From the NCBI GenBank assembly GCA_964387495.1, contig CAYLXB010000006.1:1-64000 (forward strand): 64,000 nt of DNA. The letters run 5' to 3'. Position numbers and translations under genes: made by a program. How positions within the stretch are numbered: the first letter of the stretch is position 1; the number at the start of each line of letters is the position of its first letter. Shown piece after piece: positions 57,922 to 64,000 of the stretch. The notes below the pieces were generated by a model, which saw only the letters and a program-made list of their open reading frames with translations, ran no database searches and had not been told where the DNA came from. The DNA is from DSXF01 sp964387495 (GTDB lineage Bacteria > Chloroflexota > Anaerolineae > Anaerolineales > Villigracilaceae).

Positions 57922-58923
57922 ATGAAAGCGCTTATCGAAAAACTTACAGATGTTTTTGGTCCCTCCGGTTATGAAGATGCTGTGCGTACTCTCATCCACG
58001 GTGAAGTTGAATCGTTTGCCGATGAAGCTCGCGTGGATGCCCTTGGTAATTTAATTGCCGTCAAACATCCTGCCAAACCGGGTGGAAAGAAAATTCTGCT
58101 GGCCGCTCACATGGACGAGATTGGGCTGATCGTTACCCACGTAGATGAAAACGGATTCCTGCGTTTTACGACCCTGGGTGGTGTTATCCCGCGCACCCTG
58201 GTGGGTGGGCGGGTCCGCTTTCTGGATGGTACTCCCGGTGTGGTGGGCGGAGAACTGCTGAGCGATTTGAGCAAAGTCCACACCTTTGAGCAGCTGTTTG
58301 TGGATACCGGTGCGGCCAGCCCCAAGGATGTAAAAATCAAAATTGGCGATGTGGCAGCGATGGAGCGGCCCTTCCTGGATCTGGGGGAGCGGATTGTAGC
58401 CAAGTCGTTGGATAACCGGGTCGGCGTGGCGGCCCTGATCGAAACCCTGCGGCAATTGAAATCCACGGCGCATGAGGTCTATTTTCTCTTTACCAGCCGC
58501 GAGGAACTTAGCAGTGAAGTTGGAGCATCTGTAGCTGCTTTTGGACTGGCGCCTGACTTGGCGCTGGCCGTAGATGTCACCAGTACGGGGGATACTCCCA
58601 AAGGCGCTCGAAGTGCCGTGGGACTGGGCAAGGGACCGGTCATTCGCATCAAAGACTCTGGCGTGCTTTCCGATCCTCAGGTGGTTGCCTGGGTCGACCG
58701 TGTTGCTCGAAAGAGCAGGTTCCCACTCCAGCGCCAGGTGGGCTCTCTGGGTGCTACCGATGCACGTGCCATCCAAGTCAGCCGGGCGGGGGTGCCGGTG
58801 TCCTGCCTGGCCATTCCCTGCCGCTATATCCACACGCCTTCGGAGATGGTGGATATGAACGATGTTCAGAACATGGTCCGGCTGCTTCTGGCGTTGCTGG
58901 AAGCACCGGTGACATTTGAATAA
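57922..58923 (+). CDS. M42-family metallo-aminopeptidase (copy 3)
   Basis: A 333-residue M42 peptidase with 'AHMDEIGLIV', 'SLDNRVGVAAL', 'SREELSSEVGA', 'AVDVTSTGD' and 'YIHTPSEMVDM'. All metal ligands are present. ATG 57922 follows GGAG; 82 bases separate it from copy 2, where a short A+T-rich stretch could carry a second promoter. Three divergent copies in a row suggest a mixed peptidase complex or separate specificities, which is inference. Confidence 0.9.
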   Translation: MKALIEKLTDVFGPSGYEDAVRTLIHGEVESFADEARVDALGNLIAVKHPAKPGGKKILLAAHMDEIGLIVTHVDENGFLRFTTLGGVIPRTLVGGRVRFLDGTPGVVGGELLSDLSKVHTFEQLFVDTGAASPKDVKIKIGDVAAMERPFLDLGERIVAKSLDNRVGVAALIETLRQLKSTAHEVYFLFTSREELSSEVGASVAAFGLAPDLALAVDVTSTGDTPKGARSAVGLGKGPVIRIKDSGVLSDPQVVAWVDRVARKSRFPLQRQVGSLGATDARAIQVSRAGVPVSCLAIPCRYIHTPSEMVDMNDVQNMVRLLLALLEAPVTFE

Positions 58924-58937
58924 CCTGACGGTGATAT

Positions 58938-58971
58938 GAAAAAAGCGGCGTACCTGGAAGGCGCGCCGCTT
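58938..58971 (-). terminator. Terminator facing the minus-strand gene
   Basis: AAGCGGCG / CGCCGCTT stem followed on the minus strand by TTTTTT. Ends the serS-side operon and separates it from the M42 genes. Confidence 0.85.
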
Positions 58972-58992
58972 ATGATTCTACACTACTGTGAG

Positions 58993-59286
58993 CTATTCCT
59001 GTTTTTCTTCCTTTTCTTCTTTCTCTTCCCTCATTCCCCACACCAGCAGTGCAGCTCCCAGGCCCAAGGCAAAGCCCCCCAGCGCGGCGGGAGAAGCGTA
59101 CTTCGTCATTCCGACGACAGCACCAAGAGCGCCAAGAATGATGGCGGCCTGCAGTTGCCAGGTTCGGGTGCCCTTGCGAAAGAATTCCAGCACCAGCCAG
59201 CCAAGCCCCAAGCCGAGCACCAGCAAGCCGATGAAGCGCAGCAGTGCACCGGCGGTTTCAATAATGATATCCAGTGTTGTTGACAT
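58993..59286 (-). CDS. Small membrane protein, unknown
   Basis: A 97-residue protein with three hydrophobic stretches (about 12-34, 45-60, 66-84) and a charged tail of Glu and Lys. No family recognised. It follows the DUF456 gene by 16 bases and ends at a strong terminator, so it is the last gene of the serS operon. Confidence 0.7.
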   Translation of the reverse strand: MSTTLDIIIETAGALLRFIGLLVLGLGLGWLVLEFFRKGTRTWQLQAAIILGALGAVVGMTKYASPAALGGFALGLGAALLVWGMREEKEEKEEKQE

Positions 59287-59302
59287 TCTTTACTCCTCAG
59301 GT

Positions 59303-59830
59303 TTACATAAAACCTGGAATCACCCAAGCCCACAACATCCACAGCCCGGTCATAACAACACCGATCGCAAAGCGTGCTGCGAAAGACCAGCCCCAGCCGA
59401 TCAAGAGAGCTTTGACTGCTTCCCAGGCTTCTCTGGCGTTCTTCTTACGGCGCAGATATTCGGCTAGAAACAGGGCACCGGGCGCGGCAACCAGCCCACC
59501 GACAGGAGGAAACACAAAACTGAAGACAATCCCGGCCAGGAAACCGAGCAAAATCGAGACCCAGGAGGCCTCCTTTTCGCGCGCTTTGGCAGCCATCAGA
59601 ATATTATCCACAATGCTGCCAAAAATCGCCAGCAGGGTAATCAGTACAAAGACGACCCAGGCGAGCCAGCTGCCTGCCTGAAAGCCGGTTACCAGGCCGT
59701 AAAGCAGGACAGCAATCCACATGACCGCCAGGCCGGGAAAAATGGGAACGATCAGGCCGAACAGCCCGACCAGCAGGAAGAAAAGGGTGAGTGTTTCGAT
59801 CACGACCTTGAGCCAGAATTCCCAATCCAT
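59303..59830 (-). CDS. DUF456 membrane protein
   Basis: A 175-residue protein with four or five hydrophobic segments, rich in Gly where DUF456 is ('VGLFGLIVPIFPGLAVMWIA', 'GFLAGIVFSFVFPPVGGLVA'). Function of the family is unknown. It starts three bases after serS ends, so it is read with it. Confidence 0.82.
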   Translation of the reverse strand: MDWEFWLKVVIETLTLFFLLVGLFGLIVPIFPGLAVMWIAVLLYGLVTGFQAGSWLAWVVFVLITLLAIFGSIVDNILMAAKAREKEASWVSILLGFLAGIVFSFVFPPVGGLVAAPGALFLAEYLRRKKNAREAWEAVKALLIGWGWSFAARFAIGVVMTGLWMLWAWVIPGFM

Positions 59831-59833
59831 GCC

Positions 59834-61108
59834 TTACTCCACGCGAATGACTTCCAGTCCACCCATCCACGGCTGCAGGACTTCAGGGATGCGGATCGAA
59901 CCATCCGCTTGCTGGTTATTTTCCATGACTGCGATCAATGTGCGTGGCAGTCCCAGCCCTGAACCGTTCAGTGTATGAACCAGGCGCGCCTTGCCCCCAT
60001 CTGACGGCCGGTATTTGATGTTGGCCCTCCGGGCTTGAAAATCTGTTACCGTTGAGACTGAGGAAACTTCCAACCATTCGTTGCAGCCTGCCGCCCACAC
60101 TTCGATATCGTATGTGGTGGCCGAGCCGAACCCCAGGTCGCCTGTACACAGCCGTTTGACTCGATAAGGCAGTCCCAACCCGGATGCAGTTGCTTCGGCA
60201 TCTGCCAGCATTTTTTGCAGTTCAGCGGGTGAATCTTCAGGCTTGCTGTAGATATACATCTCGACCTTGTCGAATTGGTGACCGCGTTTGATGCCGCGCA
60301 CATCCCGTCCGGCGCTCATCTTTTCGCGGCGGAAGCAGGGCGTATAGGCTGCATAGCGCCGCGGCAAAGTGGCTTCCTCCAGGATTTCATCCATGTGCAG
60401 GCCGGTCAATGGCACCTCTGCAGTGGGAACAAAGTAGAGTTCTTCTTCGTGGTCTTTATATAAGTTATCAGCGAACTTGGGCAGCTGTCCCGCGCCGAAG
60501 ACGGTCTCCCGCCGTACCATAAAGGGGAGATAGTGTTCGCGATAGCCCTGGCGGATATGCAGGTCGAGCATCCAGGCGATCAGGGCGCGCTGCAAGCGGG
60601 CGCCAGGGCCGCTGAGTACGTAAAAGCGTGAGCCGGTCAATTTGACACCGCGTTCGAAGTCGAGCACACCCAGGGCCGGGCCTAGATCCCAATGCGGCCG
60701 GGGTTGAAAGTCAAATGCCGGCAATTCACCAACCGACCGGAGAACCACATTCTCGGTGTCGTCCTTGCCGTAGGGGGTGGCGGGGTCGGGGATGTTGGGC
60801 AGTACCGAGGTCGCTGCCAGCAGGTCGGCCTCCACCTGCGCGATTTCCTTGTCCAGCCCGGCAATCCGGTCTCCAACTACGCGCATGGCTTCGATCTTGG
60901 ACTGGCGCGCAGCCGGGTCTTTAGCCTGTCCGATCTCCTTCGAGACAGCGTTGCGCTCAGCTTTGAGTGCCTCGGCCTCCGTCAGCAGGGAACGGCGGCG
61001 GACATCGAGTTCGAGAACGGGGTTCACCAGCTCCGGGTCCATCTGCCGGTCGCTCAGTGACTTTCGTACCAGGTCAGGCTGTTCTCGGATGAAATTTATA
61101 TCGAGCAT
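59834..61108 (-). CDS. serS: Seryl-tRNA synthetase
   Basis: A 424-residue class II synthetase. N-terminal coiled-coil arm (about 30-105), then 'HYLPFMVRRETVFGAGQLPKF' region, motif 2 'CFRREKMSAGRD' with 'RGHQFDKVE', and motif 3 'NGSGLGLPRTLIAVMEN'. It charges tRNA-Ser and, for SelB users, tRNA-Sec. GGAGG five bases before ATG 61108 fixes the start. Controlled by the T-box leader directly upstream. Confidence 0.96.
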   Translation of the reverse strand: MLDINFIREQPDLVRKSLSDRQMDPELVNPVLELDVRRRSLLTEAEALKAERNAVSKEIGQAKDPAARQSKIEAMRVVGDRIAGLDKEIAQVEADLLAATSVLPNIPDPATPYGKDDTENVVLRSVGELPAFDFQPRPHWDLGPALGVLDFERGVKLTGSRFYVLSGPGARLQRALIAWMLDLHIRQGYREHYLPFMVRRETVFGAGQLPKFADNLYKDHEEELYFVPTAEVPLTGLHMDEILEEATLPRRYAAYTPCFRREKMSAGRDVRGIKRGHQFDKVEMYIYSKPEDSPAELQKMLADAEATASGLGLPYRVKRLCTGDLGFGSATTYDIEVWAAGCNEWLEVSSVSTVTDFQARRANIKYRPSDGGKARLVHTLNGSGLGLPRTLIAVMENNQQADGSIRIPEVLQPWMGGLEVIRVE

Positions 61109-61556
61109 AAGTACCTCCAGGGTTTTGCCTGCGAAGGTTACAAAGTTATACGCAGCCGGGCGCTTTGTGTTCTTCGCAGTGGTAACGAAATACGCCCCCA
61201 TCCGTTGCAGGACGAGCGCCGGATTGCTCCGGCACAAGGGGGCGTCTCGTGGTACCACCTGCTTTCACATCCACTCCGGCTGCTTTTCCCGGCAGGGAAC
61301 CTCAGCGTGAACCTCCCATTTTTGCAGAAACAGGGGTGGAGAGGGTGTCTCGGCTTGCGCTATAACGGGCTGCCCCGGCTCTTTTACGGCTTCGGATTGC
61401 ACCAGTTCGCTGGTGTAACCTGTGCCCCTGCAAGAGCAACTTCTCCTCAAGGGAGAACCGGAGGGGATTTCCCTGCCTTTCCTGCCACCTCGCACCAGCC
61501 GGCAGCTCTCTGGAAGGGGATGACGGGTACTTGTCTCCGGGTTGTCTTTGTATATT
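61109..61556 (-). ncRNA. T-box riboswitch leader of serS
   Basis: The minus-strand leader starts after TATAAT (61568-61563). Stem I features are clear: AGAGAGC near 61511 and GGCTGGTGCGAGGTGGC near 61500-61484. The T-box itself, AGGTGGTACCACGAG (61260-61246), pairs its UGG-type bulge with the uncharged tRNA 3' end. A terminator stem ACGCCCCC (61245-61238) / GGGGGCGT (61199-61192) is the alternative fold. A Ser codon (TCC or TCT) lies in GGTTCTCCC near 61459-61451 as likely specifier. Uncharged tRNA-Ser should raise serS expression. Confidence 0.92.
61192..61245 (-). terminator. Regulated terminator of the serS T-box
   Basis: Eight-base perfect stem with a long loop containing a smaller hairpin (GCCGGA...TCCGGC), followed by ATTTCGTT. 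Competes with the antiterminator that contains the T-box sequence. Confidence 0.85.
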
Positions 61557-61562
61557 GGCGTG

Positions 61563-61568
61563 ATTATA
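61563..61568 (-). promoter_or_regulatory. -10 box of the serS leader
   Basis: Perfect TATAAT on the minus strand; start near 61556. No clear -35; TTGG lies directly upstream. Confidence 0.6.
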
Positions 61569-61603
61569 CCAAGATTTGGGGAGAAATTTCGAAAAATTGC
61601 CGC

Positions 61604-61631
61604 TTGACAAACAGAAAATTTGTTCTATAAT
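61604..61631 (+). promoter_or_regulatory. Promoter of membrane-protein gene at 61678
   Basis: TTGACA (61604-61609), 16-base spacer, TATAAT (61626-61631). The -10 lies inside a perfect inverted repeat, so the promoter is probably repressed by a dimeric regulator. Confidence 0.8.
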
Positions 61632-61646
61632 TAGAACAAATGTACT
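61618..61646. promoter_or_regulatory. Palindromic operator with LexA-like half-sites
   Basis: ATTTGTTCTA and TAGAACAAAT (61618-61627, 61632-61641) form a perfect 10-bp inverted repeat with a four-base centre over the -10 box. Directly after it, AGAACAAATGTACT (61633-61646) has the same AGAACA-NN-TGT-N-CT form as the site in the recA promoter. Confidence 0.55.
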
Positions 61647-61677
61647 ATCTTGTTTATAATAGCGATTGGAGGTTCAG

Positions 61678-62415
61678 ATGAATGCAACACGTCCATTTGG
61701 CCGGGGCACGGGGCTTCTCCCCTTTTTCACCGGCGCAGGCCACATCCGGCGTGGCATGGCCTGGGGTGCGATGATCATTGGTGCACTGCTGGCCTTTGAG
61801 GTTTTCAACTACAGCACCACAGAATTTGCCCTGAATGATGTGCTTGGCGATTTACGCTTTGCCGGCATCCGCTGGGCAACGATCCTTTCCATTGCATTTT
61901 GCGGTATCGATTTTGCTGGAATTGCCCGGCTGTTTACACCGGAACAGGGGCGGGATGAACCCGCTGAAGTCTGGTATTTATTTGGCGCCTGGCTGCTGGC
62001 AGCGGCCATGAATGCTGCTCTTACCTGGTGGGGCGTTTCGGTGGCCATTGCGAACCACCAGAGCCAGGGCAGCGCGGTCGTCAGCGCACAGACACTGACC
62101 AAAGTCGTCCCTGTTTTTGTGGCTGTGATGGTCTGGGTAATCCGTGTGCTGATCATTGGCACATTCTCCCTGGCAGGAGAACGCCTTTTCAGCCAGATTG
62201 ATCAACGCCGTTCGGTTTCGACTTATGAGCGCCCGCATACCCAGCCTCAGTCCGTTCGTCCGGCGCCGTCTCTGGGCAGCCTGCGTCCGGCTTCTTCCCT
62301 GCGATCTGCGCCCAAGCCGGCACCACGTGCAGATACCTATCGTCCAGAACCTACATACCATAACGTTTCGATGAGCACTCGTTCTGCCAGCCAGTACGAC
62401 GAACGCATGCAGTAA
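61678..62415 (+). CDS. Polytopic membrane protein with polar C-terminal tail
   Basis: A 245-residue protein: four hydrophobic segments (about 20-40, 62-80, 100-120, 140-162), then a basic, Ser/Pro/Arg-rich tail of about 75 residues that is probably cytoplasmic and unstructured. No family recognised. GGAGG eight bases before ATG 61678 sets the start. The promoter carries a strong palindrome. The lytic transglycosylase gene follows after 42 bases. Confidence 0.75.
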   Translation: MNATRPFGRGTGLLPFFTGAGHIRRGMAWGAMIIGALLAFEVFNYSTTEFALNDVLGDLRFAGIRWATILSIAFCGIDFAGIARLFTPEQGRDEPAEVWYLFGAWLLAAAMNAALTWWGVSVAIANHQSQGSAVVSAQTLTKVVPVFVAVMVWVIRVLIIGTFSLAGERLFSQIDQRRSVSTYERPHTQPQSVRPAPSLGSLRPASSLRSAPKPAPRADTYRPEPTYHNVSMSTRSASQYDERMQ

Positions 62416-62457
62416 CATCCTCTTCTCTCATTTTCGAGAGTAGACCTGACCCTGAAA

Positions 62458-63159
62458 ATGACCTCTAAACGCTATAACTACTCTCGTCCTAGATACACCT
62501 ATGGACAGACAGCTGCACCGCAGGGGGGCGGCTGTCTGTCTGGTTTTCTGCTGCCACCGCTGGCCGTCCTGCTGGTCAGCTGCTTCCTTATTTTTGCAAC
62601 AGGCGGCCTGACCACCTCGGGCGAAAGCCTGCTTGCGGTGTCCGCGGCCTCCGCCGATGGTGTACTTTCGACGGTCTTCACCCCGGAAGTGCGGTATTGG
62701 GCTAACCAGATCCTTTCCTGGTCGGTTGAAGCCGGATTGGACCCCAACCTGGCAGCAACCGTCATGCAGATAGAGTCCTGCGGTAATCCATATGCCCGCT
62801 CCAGCGCTGGGGCGATGGGACTGTTTCAGGTGATGCCCTTTCACTTCCAGGCAGAAGATGACCCTTATGATCCGGTCACCAATGCCGCGCGCGGGCTGGC
62901 CTACCTGAGTAAATCGCTTGAGAAGGCTGGTGGTGAGTATCGCCTGGCGTTTGCGGGTTACAATGGCGGGATTGGCGTGATTGGAAGGGGGGAGTTCAGC
63001 TGGGCTGCGGAAACCCAGCGCTATGCTTATTGGGGCGGCGGAATCTATGCAGATGTGCTCAGCGGTGCAGCTGAAAGCCAGCGCCTGAAGGAATGGCTGG
63101 CAGCCGGTGGAGCCAGTCTGTGCAGGCAGGCACACCAGCGGTTGGGCCTGCGGCCATAA
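62458..63159 (+). CDS. Membrane-anchored lytic transglycosylase
   Basis: A 233-residue protein with one N-terminal membrane helix (about 30-50) and an SLT domain: catalytic Glu in 'ATVMQIESCGNPYARSS', then 'GAMGLFQVMPFHF' and 'AFAGYNGGIGVI'. It cuts glycan strands of peptidoglycan. A Cys in the motif after the catalytic Glu (IESCG) is common in this group. Same strand as the preceding membrane-protein gene and possibly co-transcribed. Confidence 0.88.
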   Translation: MTSKRYNYSRPRYTYGQTAAPQGGGCLSGFLLPPLAVLLVSCFLIFATGGLTTSGESLLAVSAASADGVLSTVFTPEVRYWANQILSWSVEAGLDPNLAATVMQIESCGNPYARSSAGAMGLFQVMPFHFQAEDDPYDPVTNAARGLAYLSKSLEKAGGEYRLAFAGYNGGIGVIGRGEFSWAAETQRYAYWGGGIYADVLSGAAESQRLKEWLAAGGASLCRQAHQRLGLRP

Positions 63160-63190
63160 GATCGGTCCCCTGCCTGTTACCCTTTCCTTG

Positions 63191-64000
63191 CTATACTTTC
63201 GCCTGTGGTTCGTCTCTCCCCCCCAGCGGCAGCCAGATGCAAAAAGTGGTTCCTTCACCTTCTTTGGATGTGACTTCGATCTGTCCTCCGTGGGCATTAA
63301 CAATCCAGTTGGCAATCGAAAGCCCCAGCCCGAAACCGCCCTTGCCGCGCGTACGAGATTTCTCGGCTCGATAGAAACGCTCGAAAATATGGGGCAGATC
63401 CTCAGCCGGAATGCCGTGCCCGGTATCCCGCACGATGAGGCGAGCCTGTTCGCCGACCTTCCCCAATCCCAGAAAAACCTCGCCTCCGGCAGGGGTGTAT
63501 TGCACAGCATTGGCCGCCAGGTTGATCAAAACCTGTTTCAACCGATCACGGTCGCCTTTTACCAGCACTTGGTCGATCTCGGTCACTTTCACCTGGATCT
63601 TGCCACCAGCCAGCACGGTCATTTCATGAGCGACTTCCAGCAGGAGGGTGTCCAGTTCCACCGGCTGAGAGCGAAGCGCCAGGGTGCCCGATTCTGCCTT
63701 GGCCAGAGTCAGCAAGTCGCCCACCAGACGCGCCAACCGGCTGGCCTCCTGGTCGATGCTGGTCAGCGATTCCTCGTCCACGGTCTTCATGCGCCGGATC
63801 AAATCGACGTTGCCCTTGATGACGGTCAGCGGGGTGCGCAGGTCATGGCTGATATCCGTCAGGAAGCGCTGCTGGGAAGTGAGCAGGGATTCCAGCCGTT
63901 CGAGAGTCTTGTTGAAGGCCGCGATCAATTGGCCGATCTCATCATTTTCAGGGCCGCTGTAGGGAATGCGGCGGGCCAGGTCGTCCGCGCGGTTGATCTG
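63191..64000 (-). CDS. Sensor histidine kinase, C-terminal part (runs off window)
   Basis: Partial gene; the N-terminal end lies beyond position 64000. Visible: the end of a HAMP linker ('RRIPYSGPENDEIGQL' and on), the H box 'FLTDISHDLRTPLTVIKG' with the phosphorylated His, N box 'QVLINLAANAVQYTP', G1 'VRDTGHGIP', F box 'FERFYRAEKSR', G2 'GGFGLGLSIANWIV'. A membrane-bound two-component kinase of the HisKA type. Its response regulator is probably just outside the window. Confidence 0.93.
   Translation of the reverse strand, partial: QINRADDLARRIPYSGPENDEIGQLIAAFNKTLERLESLLTSQQRFLTDISHDLRTPLTVIKGNVDLIRRMKTVDEESLTSIDQEASRLARLVGDLLTLAKAESGTLALRSQPVELDTLLLEVAHEMTVLAGGKIQVKVTEIDQVLVKGDRDRLKQVLINLAANAVQYTPAGGEVFLGLGKVGEQARLIVRDTGHGIPAEDLPHIFERFYRAEKSRTRGKGGFGLGLSIANWIVNAHGGQIEVTSKEGEGTTFCIWLPLGGRDEPQAKV

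Noticed and set aside
62428..63510. Minus-strand open frame of 360 codons
   Set aside because: Antisense to the lytic transglycosylase and overlapping the kinase gene; no motif or signal supports it.
1..64000. Search for selenoprotein genes with in-frame TGA
   Set aside because: No gene here is interrupted by TGA with coding continuing in frame that I could recognise, though selB is present.
1..64000. Mobile elements, prophage, CRISPR
   Set aside because: No transposase, integrase, terminal repeats or repeat-spacer array was seen; the TIR region is A+T-rich but has no mobility genes.

Overview
The window reads as ordinary, gene-dense bacterial chromosome. The likely source is a member of Chloroflexota, class Anaerolineae. 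This is an inference from gene content and style: many lipoproteins with Thr/Pro-rich linkers or tails, a sortase with an N-terminal Ig-like domain, DUF3048, DUF1015, three tandem M42 peptidases, an NBR1-like Ig lipoprotein and TIR-domain fusions. No rRNA, phage, insertion sequence or CRISPR array is visible. One tRNA gene (Val, CAC) is present. The last gene, a histidine kinase, runs off the right edge.

Layout. 0.1-4.7 kb: CPBP protease, DinB-like protein, Ig-sortase, patatin-like lipase with a small membrane protein and an esterase. 4.7-8.5 kb: L,D-transpeptidase, then a thiol-redox set (CcdA, TlpA/ResA-like, glutaredoxin-DUF2085 fusion). 8.4-10.6 kb: pgeF-yggS-yggT-yggU. 10.7-23.4 kb, almost all minus strand: TPR lytic transglycosylase lipoprotein, tRNA-Val, LysM/M23 peptidase, MFS transporter, SRAP protein, SelB, a coiled-coil protein, and three coupled membrane genes resembling complex I/hydrogenase-4 antiporter subunits. 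23.5-29.7 kb: DUF3048 lipoprotein, zinc-ribbon membrane protein, MenC/NAAAR enolase-family enzyme, CapA-like lipoprotein, cyclase, YjjG-like HAD phosphatase. 29.8-32.0 kb: two tandem TIR genes with different C-terminal domains (FGE-like fold; STAS), visibly A+T-richer than their surroundings. 32.1-36.3 kb: MerR-TipAS regulator divergent from crtI-crtB, then an RluA-type pseudouridine synthase. 36.3-40.1 kb: DUF1015 and serA divergent from serC. 40.1-46.9 kb: small protein, TolB-like lipoprotein, M23 lipoprotein, recA, NBR1-like lipoprotein, TIGR04076 protein, PP2C phosphatase with a TraR/DksA-like N-terminus, SnoaL-like protein. 47.1-53.0 kb, minus: repeat protein and NapH-like Fe-S membrane protein, Rex with its own operator, two lipoproteins. 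53.1-59.0 kb: structured leader with metG, a Thr/Pro-rich protein, three M42 peptidases. 59.0-64.0 kb: two small membrane proteins, serS behind a T-box leader, a membrane protein with a palindromic promoter, a lytic transglycosylase and the 3' part of a histidine kinase.

Functional themes: cell-envelope remodelling and sensing (two lytic transglycosylases, two M23 peptidases, L,D-transpeptidase, sortase, many lipoproteins); thiol and redox control (CcdA/TlpA, Rex, Fe-S membrane protein); amino-acid and translation functions under RNA control (T-box serS, attenuator-like metG leader, serA/serC). The most unusual parts are the TIR pair, the orphan antiporter-like membrane trio, the metG leader RNA, LexA-like half-sites at recA and at 61.6 kb, and an LPATG motif inside the sortase itself. 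All functions are assigned by reading motifs; no database search was run.
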